Assembly: GCF_902499555.1 (NCBI RefSeq)
Contig: NZ_CABVMM010000007.1
Location: 1 to 64,000 of the forward strand
Length of the DNA stretch: 64,000 nucleotides
Direction of reading: 5' to 3'
From: Mesonia oceanica
GTDB taxonomy: Bacteria > Bacteroidota > Bacteroidia > Flavobacteriales > Flavobacteriaceae
The notes under the pieces were generated by a model. That model worked only from the letters and a program-made list of their open reading frames with translations, did not search any database and was not told where the DNA came from. Both the position numbers and the translations under genes were made by a program. Shown piece by piece: positions 49,832-59,791 of the stretch. How positions within the stretch are numbered: position 1 is the stretch's first letter; every line of letters starts with the position of its first letter.

Positions 49832-52612
49832 ATGGATCAATTTTCATTTCTTAATGCGGCACACACCGCCTATTTTGCAGAGCTTTACGATCAATATTTA
49901 CAATTTCCAGATAGTGTAGAACCAAGTTGGAGGGCATTCTTCCAAGGTTTTGATTTTGGTAAAGAAATATATGATGAAGAAGTAGCATCGTCAAAAGACC
50001 AACAATTTGTAGAATCAAGTGATGGTACGGTAGTTAATATTCCTGAGAATGTTTTAAAAGAGTTTCAGGTTGTACAACTTATCGATGGGTACAGGACAAG
50101 AGGTCATTTGTTTACAAAAACCAATCCTGTTAGGGAAAGGCGAAAGTATGTTCCCACCTTGGATATCGAAAATTTTGGGCTTTCTCAAGACGATTTAGAT
50201 ACCGATTTTTCTGCTGGAGAAATCCTAGGGATAGGAACAACCTCCCTTAAAAATATTATTGATCACCTTAAGAAAATTTACTGTGAATCTATTGGGATCG
50301 AATATATGTACATTCGTAAACCGGAAGAGATCAAATGGATCCAAAACCGATTGAATGTAAATGAAAACCATCCTGATTTTTCTTCAGATCGAAAAAAACA
50401 TATTCTTAAGAAGCTAAATGAAGCGGTTTCTTTTGAGAATTTTTTACATAGAAAATATGTAGGGCAAAAACGTTTCTCTTTAGAAGGGAACGAAAGTTTA
50501 ATCCCTGCATTAGATGCCTTGATTGAAGCTGCAGCAGAAAAAGATGTAAAAGAATTTGTGATGGGTATGGCTCACAGAGGGCGTTTAAATACCTTGACCA
50601 ATATTTTTGGAAAAAGTGCAGAGTACATCTTTAGCGAGTTTGATGGCAAAGATTATGAGCAGGAAATATTTGATGGAGATGTGAAGTATCACTTAGGTTG
50701 GACCTCTTGCCGTACGACCGATAGCGGTAAAGAAATCAACTTAAATATAGCTCCTAACCCTTCTCACTTAGAAACTGTAGGACCGGTTGTGCAGGGAATT
50801 GCCCGTGCAAAACAAGATGGTCATTACTTAGGTTCTCCAAAAAATGTACTTCCAATTATAGTTCATGGGGATGCTGCAATCGCAGCCCAAGGAGTGGTTT
50901 ATGAAACTGTTCAAATGTCACAGTTGGAAGGTTATAGAACCGAAGGAACTATTCATATTGTGGTGAATAACCAAATAGGATTTACCACCAACTATTTAGA
51001 CGGTAGATCTTCTACTTATTGTACAGATGTTGGGAAAGTAACCCTTTCGCCGGTATTACACGTAAATGCAGACGATGTAGAAGCGGTAGTTCATGCGATG
51101 CTTTTTGCTTTGGATTTCAGAATGGAATTTGGTAGAGATGTGTTTATCGACTTGTTGGGTTATCGAAAATATGGACACAATGAAGGAGATGAACCAAGAT
51201 TTACTCAGCCAAAACTATACAAAGCTATAGCGAAGCACGATAACCCAAGAGATATTTATGCCGAAAGATTGTTGAAGAATGGGGTAATCGAAAAAGGTTA
51301 TGTAGAAAAGTTAGAGGAAGATTACAAGAAAAAATTAGAAGAAGATCTTGAAAGTTCCCGTAAAGAAGAAACCACACAGATTTTCCCTATTATGCAAGAT
51401 GAATGGGAAGGTTTTTCTTATGGATCTGAAAGTGATATGATGGAAACCGTCAATACGGGAGTAGATATAGAAGAACTTACAGAGGTTGCCGAAAAAATAA
51501 CGCAGCTTCCCGAGGACAAAAAATTCCTTAAAAAAATAAAGAAGCTTATCAACATGCGTCACGAAATGTATTTTGATAAGAACCAACTTGACTGGGGAAT
51601 GGGAGAGTTACTCGCTTATGGAACTCTTCTTAAAGAAGGACATAATGTGCGAATGACCGGTCAAGATTGTGAACGGGGTACGTTCTCTCACCGTCATGCT
51701 GTTTTAAAGGTAGAAGATAGTGAGGAGGAAGTAATATTGCATAACAAGCTAGCCGAAGATCAAGGTCATTTTTATATTTATAATTCCTTGCTTTCAGAAT
51801 ATGCTGTAGTTGGTTTTGATTATGGTTATGCTATGGCAAATCCTAAAACCTTGAGTATTTGGGAAGCCCAATTTGGAGACTTTAGCAATGGAGCCCAAAT
51901 TATGATAGATCAATATATTTCTGCAGCAGAAGATAAATGGAAGTTGCAAAACGGATTGGTGATGTTTTTACCACACGGGTATGAAGGGCAAGGAGCAGAA
52001 CATTCTTCCGCAAGAATGGAAAGATACCTGCAGCTTTGTGCAAAAGATAATATGTACGTAGCCGATGTAACAACTCCTGCAAACTTATTCCACTTGTTAA
52101 GAAGGCAAGTGAAAGTAGGATTTAGAAAACCACTTATCGTTTTCACTCCTAAAAGTTTGTTGAGGCATCCTAAAGTGGTGTCCACTAAAGAAGAATTCGC
52201 CAACGGAAGTTTCCAAACCTTAATTGATGACGAGACCGCAGATGTAAGCAAAATTAAAAGTTTGGTGTTCTGTACCGGTAAATTCTATTACGATCTTTTA
52301 GAAAGAAAAGAAAAAGAAGAACGCGATGATGTAGCTTTAGTTCGGTTAGAACAATTGTTTCCAATTCCAACCAGCCGAATTTTAGAAATCATCAATAAAT
52401 ATGAGCAAGCAGACGATTTAGTTTGGGCGCAAGAAGAGCCTAGAAATATGGGAGCCTATTCTCACTTATTACTTCATTTAAAAGAAATGAGGGATTTTAG
52501 GGTCTGTAGCAGAAAATTCTACGGTTCTCCCGCAGCAGGTAGTACTGTGAGATTTAAGCGAAGACACGAAAGAGTTATCGATAGTGTGTTCGATAAAACA
52601 ATTAATGACTAA
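49832..52612 (+). CDS. sucA: 2-oxoglutarate dehydrogenase E1 component
   Basis: A 926-residue thiamine-diphosphate enzyme that decarboxylates 2-oxoglutarate in the citric acid cycle. The N-terminal segment FLNAAHTAYFAELYDQYLQ binds the partner enzymes; GMAHRGRLNTL near 248, HGDAAIAAQGVVYETVQMSQL near 345 and the ThDP motif around GYRKYGHNEGDEPRFTQP near 445 define SucA. The C-terminal half holds the transketolase pyrimidine domain (GQDCERGTFSHRH). It forms an operon with sucB, 33 bases apart. Its cofactor is the product of the thiamine pathway represented by thiL and the riboswitch. Confidence 0.97.
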   Translation: MDQFSFLNAAHTAYFAELYDQYLQFPDSVEPSWRAFFQGFDFGKEIYDEEVASSKDQQFVESSDGTVVNIPENVLKEFQVVQLIDGYRTRGHLFTKTNPVRERRKYVPTLDIENFGLSQDDLDTDFSAGEILGIGTTSLKNIIDHLKKIYCESIGIEYMYIRKPEEIKWIQNRLNVNENHPDFSSDRKKHILKKLNEAVSFENFLHRKYVGQKRFSLEGNESLIPALDALIEAAAEKDVKEFVMGMAHRGRLNTLTNIFGKSAEYIFSEFDGKDYEQEIFDGDVKYHLGWTSCRTTDSGKEINLNIAPNPSHLETVGPVVQGIARAKQDGHYLGSPKNVLPIIVHGDAAIAAQGVVYETVQMSQLEGYRTEGTIHIVVNNQIGFTTNYLDGRSSTYCTDVGKVTLSPVLHVNADDVEAVVHAMLFALDFRMEFGRDVFIDLLGYRKYGHNEGDEPRFTQPKLYKAIAKHDNPRDIYAERLLKNGVIEKGYVEKLEEDYKKKLEEDLESSRKEETTQIFPIMQDEWEGFSYGSESDMMETVNTGVDIEELTEVAEKITQLPEDKKFLKKIKKLINMRHEMYFDKNQLDWGMGELLAYGTLLKEGHNVRMTGQDCERGTFSHRHAVLKVEDSEEEVILHNKLAEDQGHFYIYNSLLSEYAVVGFDYGYAMANPKTLSIWEAQFGDFSNGAQIMIDQYISAAEDKWKLQNGLVMFLPHGYEGQGAEHSSARMERYLQLCAKDNMYVADVTTPANLFHLLRRQVKVGFRKPLIVFTPKSLLRHPKVVSTKEEFANGSFQTLIDDETADVSKIKSLVFCTGKFYYDLLERKEKEERDDVALVRLEQLFPIPTSRILEIINKYEQADDLVWAQEEPRNMGAYSHLLLHLKEMRDFRVCSRKFYGSPAAGSTVRFKRRHERVIDSVFDKTIND

Positions 52613-52645
52613 CTTTAGAAATACGATACCGAAATTATTTAGATT

Positions 52646-53908
52646 ATGGCTTTAGAAATGAAAGTCCCTTCACCAGGGGAATCAATTACAGAAGTTGAAA
52701 TAGCAGAATGGCTTGTTGAAGATGGCGATTATGTAGAGAAAGATCAAGCTATTGCAGAAGTAGATAGTGATAAAGCAACACTAGAATTACCTGCAGAAGC
52801 AAGCGGAATTATTACTTTGAAAGCAGAAGAAGGTGACGCTGTGAAAGTAGGAGAGGTAGTTTGTTTAATCGATACCGAAGCAGAAAAACCTGGTGGTGGA
52901 GAATCTGCTGAAAAAGAAGAAGCAAAAAGACAGGAAGAAGCAGAAGATGATGACAGTGATAAAGCAGATGCGAAGACTGAAAAGCCTTCCAAGCCTTCCA
53001 CTCCAGATCAAGAGCAGGATGATAAAAATTACGCAACAGGAACACCTTCTCCGGCAGCTAGGAAAATTTTAGATGAAAAGGAAATAGATGCTAAAGAGGT
53101 AAAAGGTAGTGGCAAAAACGGTAGAATCACCAAAGAAGATGCCGAGAAAGCTAAACCTTCTATGGGGTCTCCCGGTAACGGAAGCCGTAGTGAATCCCGT
53201 AAAAAAATGTCGATGCTTCGTCGTAAAGTGGCAGAACGTTTGGTAAGTGCCAAAAACGAAACTGCCATGCTTACTACGTTTAATGAAGCGGATATGTCGG
53301 CTATTTTTGAACTTAGAAAAAAATACAAAGAAGACTTCAAATCTAAGCACGATGTAAGCTTAGGGTTTATGTCTTTCTTTACCAAAGCAGTCATTCGCGC
53401 CTTAGATCAATACCCTGCTGTAAACAGTATGATCGATGGAAAAGAAATGATTACTTACGATTATAAAGATATTAGTATTGCCGTTTCAGGGCCAAAAGGC
53501 TTAATGGTACCGGTAATTAGAAATGCTGAAAACTTAAGCTTTAGAGGAATTGAATCTGAAGTAAAACGTTTAGCGCTTCGAGCTAGGGATGGTAAAATCA
53601 CAGTAGATGAAATGACTGGAGGAACCTTTACTATTTCTAACGGTGGAGTTTTTGGTTCTATGCTTTCTACTCCTATTATTAACCCACCACAAAGTGGTAT
53701 TTTAGGAATGCACAATATTATCGAGCGTCCTGTAGCAATTGATGGTAAAGTGGAAATTAGACCTATGATGTACTTAGCACTTTCTTATGACCATAGAATT
53801 ATTGATGGTAAAGAATCTGTTGGTTTCTTGGTAGCTATAAAAGAAGCTTTAGAAAGTCCAGAAGAATTACTGATGGATGGCAATATCAAAAAAGCCTTAG
53901 AATTATAA
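52646..53908 (+). CDS. sucB: Dihydrolipoamide succinyltransferase (E2 of 2-oxoglutarate dehydrogenase)
   Basis: A 420-residue E2. The lipoyl domain has its lipoylated lysine at K43 in [10 protein letters not shown] charged, Glu/Lys/Asp-rich linker (about 80-130) leads to the peripheral-subunit-binding domain ([13 protein letters not shown] near 134), a second linker and the catalytic domain with [10 protein letters not shown] near 391, His and Asp being catalytic. The length fits a one-lipoyl-domain E2. A bidirectional terminator follows. Confidence 0.97.
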   Translation: MALEMKVPSPGESITEVEIAEWLVEDGDYVEKDQAIAEVDSDKATLELPAEASGIITLKAEEGDAVKVGEVVCLIDTEAEKPGGGESAEKEEAKRQEEAEDDDSDKADAKTEKPSKPSTPDQEQDDKNYATGTPSPAARKILDEKEIDAKEVKGSGKNGRITKEDAEKAKPSMGSPGNGSRSESRKKMSMLRRKVAERLVSAKNETAMLTTFNEADMSAIFELRKKYKEDFKSKHDVSLGFMSFFTKAVIRALDQYPAVNSMIDGKEMITYDYKDISIAVSGPKGLMVPVIRNAENLSFRGIESEVKRLALRARDGKITVDEMTGGTFTISNGGVFGSMLSTPIINPPQSGILGMHNIIERPVAIDGKVEIRPMMYLALSYDHRIIDGKESVGFLVAIKEALESPEELLMDGNIKKALEL

Positions 53909-53928
53909 TAACAAAACGTATTTCTATA

Positions 53929-53960
53929 AAAAAGCCTTGGTCGAAAGATCAAGGCTTTTT
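53929..53960. terminator. Bidirectional terminator after sucB
   Basis: AAAAAGCCTTGG and CAAGGCTTTTT pair around a small GAAA-containing loop, with A and T tracts on both sides. It serves sucB on the plus strand and the protease gene on the minus strand. Confidence 0.93.
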
Positions 53961-53986
53961 GTTTTTTATCTATTTAAGGTAAAACC

Positions 53987-54424
53987 TTACTTTAAAAACA
54001 AATAGTTAGATTTATAATCAATCACTGCTTTTCCTTTCTTTAAAATATCTGCACCGATAATGCCGTGAACTTTTTCGGCATCGTGTTCTGTTAGTGCTTG
54101 GTTGACATGGCTTAAATCAAAGACCACCAAATCTATTTTTTTCTTTTTCCAATCTTTAATCTCGATGCGGTTTTTAGTGGAAACTTGCGTGAGCATATTG
54201 GTGGCTCCTGCTCCGGCAGCACGAACATCGCTGTCTTCTGCAAAAAGTTTAAAATGTTCTACCACATCTTGTCCCACACAAGAACTGGAAGCGCCGGTGT
54301 CTAAAATAAAATTTCCCTCTATGCCATTTATTTCAGCAACTAACTCTAAATGATTGGTAGCGGTTGTGGTTAATTTGATTCTGTGGTAACCTTTTTCTGT
54401 TAAAAATTTTCGCAAGCTCGACAT
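53987..54424 (-). CDS. Retropepsin-like aspartyl protease (clan AA)
   Basis: A 145-residue protein of the single-domain aspartyl protease fold. The catalytic motif is ILDTGASSS with D42, the flap region follows, and GIIGADILKKGKAVIDY near 122 matches the hydrophobic-hydrophobic-Gly block. One DTG per chain means it would work as a homodimer. There is no signal peptide or membrane segment, so it is probably cytoplasmic. Substrate unknown. Confidence 0.85.
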   Translation of the reverse strand: MSSLRKFLTEKGYHRIKLTTTATNHLELVAEINGIEGNFILDTGASSSCVGQDVVEHFKLFAEDSDVRAAGAGATNMLTQVSTKNRIEIKDWKKKKIDLVVFDLSHVNQALTEHDAEKVHGIIGADILKKGKAVIDYKSNYLFLK

Positions 54425-54545
54425 TCTTCTTTTTTCAGCAAAGATAGACGAAGAATTTAAATTAGTTTTGCCAAATGAAAAAGCTTTACTTTCATTGAAA
54501 AGAATGAAGAATTTGGCATTTCAGTAAAAATAAATTGAAAACCCC

Positions 54546-55316
54546 ATGAAACTTATAGATACCCATACGCACTTGTATAGTGATGCCTTTGAGGAAGATC
54601 GAAAGGAAATGATCGAACGGGCAATAGAAAATGGCGTCGATAAATTTTACATTCCGGCGATTGATTCTGAAACTACACAGGCCATGTACGATTTAGAAAA
54701 AATATTTCCAGATCGGATGTGCTTAATGATGGGGCTTCATCCTACTTCGGTAAAAGAGAATTATGAAGAAGAATTAAAGCACGTTGAAGAAGAATTAACC
54801 AAACGAAAATTCTATGCAATAGGAGAGATTGGGATTGATTTGTATTGGGACCAATCTACTTTAAAAATTCAACAGGATGCTTTTAGAAGGCAGATTCAAC
54901 TCGCTAAAAAGTATGAGTTGCCGATTGTAATTCACTGCCGAAATGCTTTTGATGAGGTTTTTGAAATCTTGGAAGAAGAAAAGAATGACGATCTTTTCGG
55001 GATTTTTCATTGTTTTACAGGAACTTTGGCACAAGCTCAACAAGCCCTTTCTTACAACATGAAATTAGGAATTGGTGGAGTGGTGACTTTCAAAAACGGG
55101 AAAATCGATCAGTTTTTAAATGAAATCGAGTTAAAGCATATCGTTTTAGAAACCGATTCGCCTTATTTGGCTCCAAAGCCTTTCCGAGGAAAAAGAAATG
55201 AAAGCGCTTATGTATTGAAAGTAGCTGAAAAGTTAGCGGAAGTTTATGAAACTTCTGTAGAAGAAATTGCCGCAATCACTACACAAAATGCTTTAGAAGT
55301 TTTCAATGTAAAATAA
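54546..55316 (+). CDS. TatD-family metal-dependent deoxyribonuclease
   Basis: A 256-residue TIM-barrel hydrolase. The metal ligands are HTH at residues 7-9 (DTHTHLY), Glu in GEIGIDLYWD near 98, His in VIHCRNAFDEV near 131, His in IFHCFTG near 156 and Asp in ETDSPYLAPKPFRG near 204. Family members trim DNA or act in repair, but the cellular role is not settled. It is followed after 7 bases by the asparaginase gene and probably co-transcribed. Confidence 0.92.
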   Translation: MKLIDTHTHLYSDAFEEDRKEMIERAIENGVDKFYIPAIDSETTQAMYDLEKIFPDRMCLMMGLHPTSVKENYEEELKHVEEELTKRKFYAIGEIGIDLYWDQSTLKIQQDAFRRQIQLAKKYELPIVIHCRNAFDEVFEILEEEKNDDLFGIFHCFTGTLAQAQQALSYNMKLGIGGVVTFKNGKIDQFLNEIELKHIVLETDSPYLAPKPFRGKRNESAYVLKVAEKLAEVYETSVEEIAAITTQNALEVFNVK

Positions 55317-55323
55317 AATTTTC

Positions 55324-56355
55324 ATGCACGATAATATCTCTAAAATCTTGTTGATTTATACCGGTGGAACTATTGGTATGATTAAAGACTATGAAACAGG
55401 AGCTTTAAAGGCCTTCAATTTCGATGAATTGTTGCAAAATATTCCAGAGCTTAAGCATTTGGAGCATAGCATAGAAACCGTAAGTTTTGAAGAGCCTATT
55501 GATTCTTCCAATATGAATCCGGAATATTATTTAAAGATTGCCGAGATTATTGAAGAAAATTACGAGATGTATGATGGTTTTGTGGTGCTTCATGGAAGCG
55601 ATACTATGGCTTATTCTGCATCTGCATTAAGTTTTATGTTAGAAAATTTAAATAAACCTATTATCTATACAGGTTCACAATTGCCTATTGGAGATTTAAG
55701 AACCGATGCTAAGGAAAATTTAATTACTTCCATTCAATTGGCCGGTTTAAAGAAGAACGGAAAGAGTGTGATTCGGGAAGTAGGGCTTTACTTTGAATAT
55801 AAATTATATCGTGCTAATAGGACCTCAAAGGTAAATGCCTCCCATTTTGAGGCATTCGCTTCACCCAATTACCCACCTTTGGCCGAATCTGGTGTAGAAC
55901 TTCAAGTTTATGAAGCGACGCTAAAACGAATACATGGCCGAAAAAAATTCTTCATTCATAAAGAATTAGACAATAATATTATCATTATTAAACTTTTTCC
56001 GGGCATTAATGAAAAAACTTTGTCATATTTTATTAATTTAGACAGCTTAAAAGGAATTGTTCTGGAAACCTATGGTAGTGGAAATGCTTGTAATGAAAAA
56101 TGGTTTACAGATATTATCAAGCAAGCTATTAAAAAAGGAATAAAAGTAATAAATGTGACCCAATGTGTTGGAGGTAGTGTGATTATGGGGCATTATGAAA
56201 CAAGTACAAAGCTAAAATCCTTGGGTGTAGTGTCTGGAAAAGACATGACCACAGAAGCAGCAGTAGCAAAATTAATGTACTTAATACCTAAAAATTTATC
56301 ATCTAAAGTATTTAAAACTATCTTTGAAACCTCACTTAGGGGTGAAATGTCATAA
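55324..56355 (+). CDS. ansA: L-asparaginase, type I (cytoplasmic)
   Basis: A 343-residue enzyme hydrolysing asparagine to aspartate and ammonia. The nucleophile Thr is in YTGGTIGM near residue 15 and the second catalytic Thr is in LHGSDTMAY near 92, followed by the conserved Lys in RTDAKENL. There is no signal peptide, so it is the cytosolic type. It balances the asparagine made by AsnB (22529-24214). Confidence 0.94.
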   Translation: MHDNISKILLIYTGGTIGMIKDYETGALKAFNFDELLQNIPELKHLEHSIETVSFEEPIDSSNMNPEYYLKIAEIIEENYEMYDGFVVLHGSDTMAYSASALSFMLENLNKPIIYTGSQLPIGDLRTDAKENLITSIQLAGLKKNGKSVIREVGLYFEYKLYRANRTSKVNASHFEAFASPNYPPLAESGVELQVYEATLKRIHGRKKFFIHKELDNNIIIIKLFPGINEKTLSYFINLDSLKGIVLETYGSGNACNEKWFTDIIKQAIKKGIKVINVTQCVGGSVIMGHYETSTKLKSLGVVSGKDMTTEAAVAKLMYLIPKNLSSKVFKTIFETSLRGEMS

Positions 56356-56441
56356 AAAATTAACGTTGTAGGTTTGAATGAAAAACTTTTTTTTTGTTAT
56401 TTGCCACGCCTAAATAAGAATGTTAATATTTAGTAGTTAAT

Positions 56442-56529
56442 AGAGAGGTGGCCGAGTGGTCGAAGGCGCACGCCTGGAAAGTGTGTATACGTCAAAAGCG
56501 TATCGAGGGTTCGAATCCCTTCCTCTCTG
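56442..56529 (+). tRNA. tRNA-Ser (anticodon GGA)
   Basis: An 88-base class II tRNA. The acceptor stem AGAGAGG pairs with CCTCTCT, with discriminator G, and the CCA end is not encoded. The D arm is GCCGAGTGGTCGAAGGC, the anticodon stem CACGC/GTGTG carries the loop CTGGAAA (anticodon GGA, reading UCC and UCU), a long variable arm is TATACG/CGTATC, and the T arm contains GGTTCGAATCC. It lies between ansA and the exbB operon. Confidence 0.96.
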
Positions 56530-56603
56530 CTAATTTACATTTTTAATGAGTAATAATTTTTATATATTTAACCCTTTAACTAATTAAATTAAGACAACAA
56601 GTA

Positions 56604-57398
56604 ATGAAAAGATTATTTTCAATTTTGGTAATCGCTACAATTATGGTCACTACTGGCCTTAAAGTTAATGCGACTAATAAGGTTAACGATTTTGCTCCGG
56701 CTATTAGTTATATCGTTCAGGATGATGAAACAGCTTCTTCAGACGATGCTAGCGAAGAAAAAGTAAGTTTCCATCAGGAATTAAAAAAACGTTTTATTGA
56801 AGGTGGACCAATCTTTATGGGGATTGTACTTCTTTGTTTAATCTTAGGATTAGCAATCGCTATTGAGCGTATCATTTTCTTAAACTTATCTACTACGAAC
56901 TCTAAAAAGTTAGCACAACGAGTAGAGGATGCATTAAATAGTGGTGGTGTAGAAGCTGCAAAAGATGTTTGTAGAAATACAAAAGGACCTGTTGCTTCTA
57001 TCTATTATCAAGGTTTAGATAGAGCAGATGAGAGTTTAGAATCTGCTGAAAAAGCGGTAGTAGCTTACGGAGGTGTACAGATGGGACAATTAGAGAAAAA
57101 CGTATCTTGGGTTTCTTTATTTATTGCATTAGCACCGATGCTTGGTTTCATGGGTACAGTAATTGGTATGATTGAAGCATTCGATAGAATTGAAGCAGCA
57201 GGAGATATGCAACCGGCATTAGTTGCAGGAGGTATTAAAATTGCACTTTTAACAACCGTATTTGGTCTTATCGTAGCAATTATTCTTCAGATTTTTTATA
57301 ACTACATTATCGCAAAAATCGATAGTATCGTTAACGATATGGAAGATGCATCAATTATTTTAATTGATATCTTAGTAGCTTATAAAAGAAAAAAATAA
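56604..57398 (+). CDS. exbB: MotA/TolQ/ExbB proton-channel protein
   Basis: A 264-residue membrane protein of the ExbB group. After a hydrophobic N-terminal stretch that may be a cleaved signal, TM1 is near 73-93 (FMGIVLLCLILGLAIAIERI), and TM2 and TM3 lie near 170-190 and 200-225 with the LGFMGTVIGMIEAF and KIALLTTVFGLIVAI blocks that line the proton channel. With the two ExbD proteins downstream it forms the motor that energises TonB-dependent receptors such as 5839-8202. Confidence 0.93.
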   Translation: MKRLFSILVIATIMVTTGLKVNATNKVNDFAPAISYIVQDDETASSDDASEEKVSFHQELKKRFIEGGPIFMGIVLLCLILGLAIAIERIIFLNLSTTNSKKLAQRVEDALNSGGVEAAKDVCRNTKGPVASIYYQGLDRADESLESAEKAVVAYGGVQMGQLEKNVSWVSLFIALAPMLGFMGTVIGMIEAFDRIEAAGDMQPALVAGGIKIALLTTVFGLIVAIILQIFYNYIIAKIDSIVNDMEDASIILIDILVAYKRKK

Positions 57399-57416
57399 TT
57401 TAATAGAATATAAATT

Positions 57417-57854
57417 ATGACTTTACATAAAGTTTTAAAATATTTAGCCATTGTTATTGGTGTAATTGGTCTTGTGCTTCTTGCGAGAATAATTATTGCC
57501 GGTGACGATGCGATAGAAGCTTCGGCAGATACGCAAGCTAGCGTGTTGGCTCCTTTCATGTTCCTGTCTTATTTTGTAATGGCAGCAGTAATATTATTGG
57601 TGGTTATTTCTGTAGTTAAAGATTTAATTCACGGTGATATCAAAAAAACATTAATGTCCATTGGAGCTTTTGCTGTGATTGTTCTGGCGGGATATTTGAT
57701 GGCTTCTCCAGACTTACCTCCAGGTGTTGATGCAACTGAAGTTTCTGCTTCAGGTTCTCAATGGGTAGGAGCAGGATTGATAATATTTTATATCCTAGCT
57801 GCAGTAGCTATTGGAGCAATGATATTCTCAGGAGTTAAAAAATTAGGAAAATAA
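57417..57854 (+). CDS. Small multi-spanning membrane protein of the ExbBD operon
   Basis: A 145-residue protein with four predicted membrane helices (about 8-27, 47-68, 78-96 and 118-140) and an ExbBD-operon position between exbB and exbD, 18 bases after the former and 3 before the latter. It is not an ExbB or ExbD homologue. Small membrane proteins in this position are frequent in Flavobacteriaceae, and a role as accessory subunit is a guess. Confidence 0.7.
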   Translation: MTLHKVLKYLAIVIGVIGLVLLARIIIAGDDAIEASADTQASVLAPFMFLSYFVMAAVILLVVISVVKDLIHGDIKKTLMSIGAFAVIVLAGYLMASPDLPPGVDATEVSASGSQWVGAGLIIFYILAAVAIGAMIFSGVKKLGK

Positions 57855-57857
57855 GTT

Positions 57858-58460
57858 ATGGCAAAAAGAAGTGCACCAGAAGTAAATGCAGGATCGATGG
57901 CAGACATCGCATTCTTGCTGCTTATCTTCTTCTTGGTGACAACTACTATTGAGACTGATGCAGGTCTTAATCGTAAATTGCCACCAATTGAAGATCAACC
58001 AGAAGATCCGCCACCATTAAAGAAAAAGAATATTTTTCAGGTTTTAATCAATCAAAATAATGATATTTTGGTTGAAGATGAGCCAATGGAAATTGGTAAT
58101 ATTAGACAAGCTGCAATAGACTTTATCGATAACGGAGGTCAAGATTGTGATTATTGCCAAGGAAAAGGAGATCCAGCATCGTCAGATAATCCAATTAAAG
58201 CTGTTGTTTCTTTACAGCATGTAAGGGAAACGGAATATGCCACTTATATCGCAGTTCAAAATGAATTAGTAGCTGCATATAATACGCTTAGAAATCGTGA
58301 AGCTCAGCGTTTATTTGGAGAGAACTTTACCACGATGGAAGCGAATTTCAACGATGGAGGTTACGAAGGAAATAAAGAATCGCTTGAAGAAAAGATTACG
58401 CAAATTCGAGAAATGTATCCTTTAAAACTTTCTGAAGCTGAACCTAAGGAAAGGGAATAA
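57858..58460 (+). CDS. exbD: ExbD-family biopolymer transport protein (first)
   Basis: A 200-residue ExbD/TolR protein. One N-terminal membrane helix (GSMADIAFLLLIFFLVTTTI, about 12-31) contains the proton-carrying Asp in MADIAF, and the periplasmic domain is about 60-200. It is longer than E. coli ExbD (141), with an insertion around the DYCQGKGDP segment that holds two Cys. It works with exbB and the second ExbD. Confidence 0.92.
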   Translation: MAKRSAPEVNAGSMADIAFLLLIFFLVTTTIETDAGLNRKLPPIEDQPEDPPPLKKKNIFQVLINQNNDILVEDEPMEIGNIRQAAIDFIDNGGQDCDYCQGKGDPASSDNPIKAVVSLQHVRETEYATYIAVQNELVAAYNTLRNREAQRLFGENFTTMEANFNDGGYEGNKESLEEKITQIREMYPLKLSEAEPKERE

Positions 58461-58486
58461 AATCAAGACGCTAATAAAATTTAACT

Positions 58487-58969
58487 ATGTCTAAATTTAA
58501 AAAGAAAAAAAGCGGTGATTTACCGGCTATATCAACAGCATCTTTACCGGATATTGTATTTATGCTTTTATTCTTCTTTATGGTGGCTACTACAATGAGG
58601 GAAACTACTTTGATGATTCAGAATGACTTACCTTTTGCAGACCAAGTAGAGAAGTTACAAAAGAAAGATTTGGTAATGTATATTTATGCAGGGAAACCCA
58701 GTGCTAGATATCAGAGTCAGTTTGGTACAGAAGCAAGAATACAATTGAATGATAAATTTGCCGATATAGGAGATATCAAACAATTTATTCTTCAGGAAAA
58801 GGAATCTAAACGAGAAGAGTTGCAAAATAAATTGACAACTTCTTTAAAAGTAGATCAAGAAACCAATATGGGCTTAGTTTCAGATATTAAATATGAACTA
58901 AGAAAAGCAGAAGCTTATCGTATTAATTACACGACCAGAACTGGTGATGCCGCACAAAATATGCAATAA
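58487..58969 (+). CDS. exbD: ExbD-family biopolymer transport protein (second)
   Basis: A 160-residue ExbD/TolR protein. The N-terminal membrane helix (STASLPDIVFMLLFFFMVATTM) includes the essential Asp, followed by a periplasmic domain. Two different ExbD proteins after one ExbB is the usual layout in Bacteroidota. A strong terminator at 58997-59034 ends the operon. Confidence 0.92.
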   Translation: MSKFKKKKSGDLPAISTASLPDIVFMLLFFFMVATTMRETTLMIQNDLPFADQVEKLQKKDLVMYIYAGKPSARYQSQFGTEARIQLNDKFADIGDIKQFILQEKESKREELQNKLTTSLKVDQETNMGLVSDIKYELRKAEAYRINYTTRTGDAAQNMQ

Positions 58970-58996
58970 AACTTACTTGTTGTTCGCATATATAAA

Positions 58997-59034
58997 AAAC
59001 ATCCAACTATGTAAATTAGTTGGATGTTTTTATT
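58997..59034 (+). terminator. Intrinsic terminator after the ExbBD operon
   Basis: AAACATCCAACTA pairs with TAGTTGGATGTTT around a 7-base loop and is followed by T. It overlaps the extended open frame of the next gene and shows that the upstream start at 59024 is not real. Confidence 0.93.
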
Positions 59035-59065
59035 TTCTACCCATTATTTTGATTATCTTTTTCCT

Positions 59066-59791
59066 ATGAAATTTAAATTAAGCCTTCTCCTTTTTTTTGT
59101 GGCTATATCCCATCTCATTGCTCAAGAGAAAGGATCTATTAAAGAAAATGATTCTATTGTAATAGGTAAGCGAGTAGCAGATAGTCTATACCGGGAAGAT
59201 CAGTTTTATTTGGGCTTTACCTTTAACCTGCTTTTAAATAAACCAAAAGGAGTAGACCAATCTGGTTTTTCGGGTGGTTTTCAAGCTGGTTATTTAAGAG
59301 ATATGCCTATTAATAAATCTCGTACTTTGGCTATTGCTCCTGGTTTGGGATGGAGTATCAATACTTACGGCCAAAATTTATTGGTGACTGAAACTAAAAA
59401 TGACGAGAGCCTTTTTATAGCCTTAGATGAAGATTATGAATATTCTACCAATAGGTTTACCACTTATTTGATAGAAGCTCCACTTGAATTAAGATGGAGA
59501 AACAGTACGCCAAGTTCATATAAGTTTTGGAGGATTTACGCAGGATTTAAAGTGAGTTATCTTTATCATTTTAAGTCTAAGTACGAAGGAACTCCCAATA
59601 ATGTCATTCAGACCAAAGTAGAAGAATTGAATAGATGGCGTTACGGCGTCATGTTTACTTTTGGTTATAATACCTTCAATTTTCATTTTTACTACAGCTT
59701 AAACCCCTTATTTGATGCTCAAACCTACGAATCTGGAAGGCAAATAGGTTTGCATCCTTTAAAGATAGGATTCACTTTTTATATTTTATAA
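59066..59791 (+). CDS. Outer-membrane beta-barrel protein (PorT/porin family)
   Basis: A 241-residue exported protein from the ATG at 59066 (the frame is open to 59024, but that part overlaps a terminator). It has a signal peptide (ending HLIAQ) and a barrel-like mature part with repeated strands such as QFYLGFTFNLLLNKP, GGFQAGYLRDMP, SRTLAIAPGLGWSI, YLIEAPLELRW and IGLHPLKIGFTFYIL. It resembles PorT, a type IX secretion component in Bacteroidota, but members of the family vary widely, so a specific role is uncertain. It overlaps the convergent gene by 6 bases. Confidence 0.7.
   Translation: MKFKLSLLLFFVAISHLIAQEKGSIKENDSIVIGKRVADSLYREDQFYLGFTFNLLLNKPKGVDQSGFSGGFQAGYLRDMPINKSRTLAIAPGLGWSINTYGQNLLVTETKNDESLFIALDEDYEYSTNRFTTYLIEAPLELRWRNSTPSSYKFWRIYAGFKVSYLYHFKSKYEGTPNNVIQTKVEELNRWRYGVMFTFGYNTFNFHFYYSLNPLFDAQTYESGRQIGLHPLKIGFTFYIL

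Noticed and set aside
52744..53394. Low-complexity Ser- and Leu-rich antisense frames over sucB.
   Set aside because: They mirror the Glu/Lys/Asp-rich linker codons of SucB and have no independent support.
59024..59065. Upstream extension of the beta-barrel gene.
   Set aside because: It overlaps the terminator of the ExbBD operon at 58997-59034. ATG 59066 gives a clean signal peptide.
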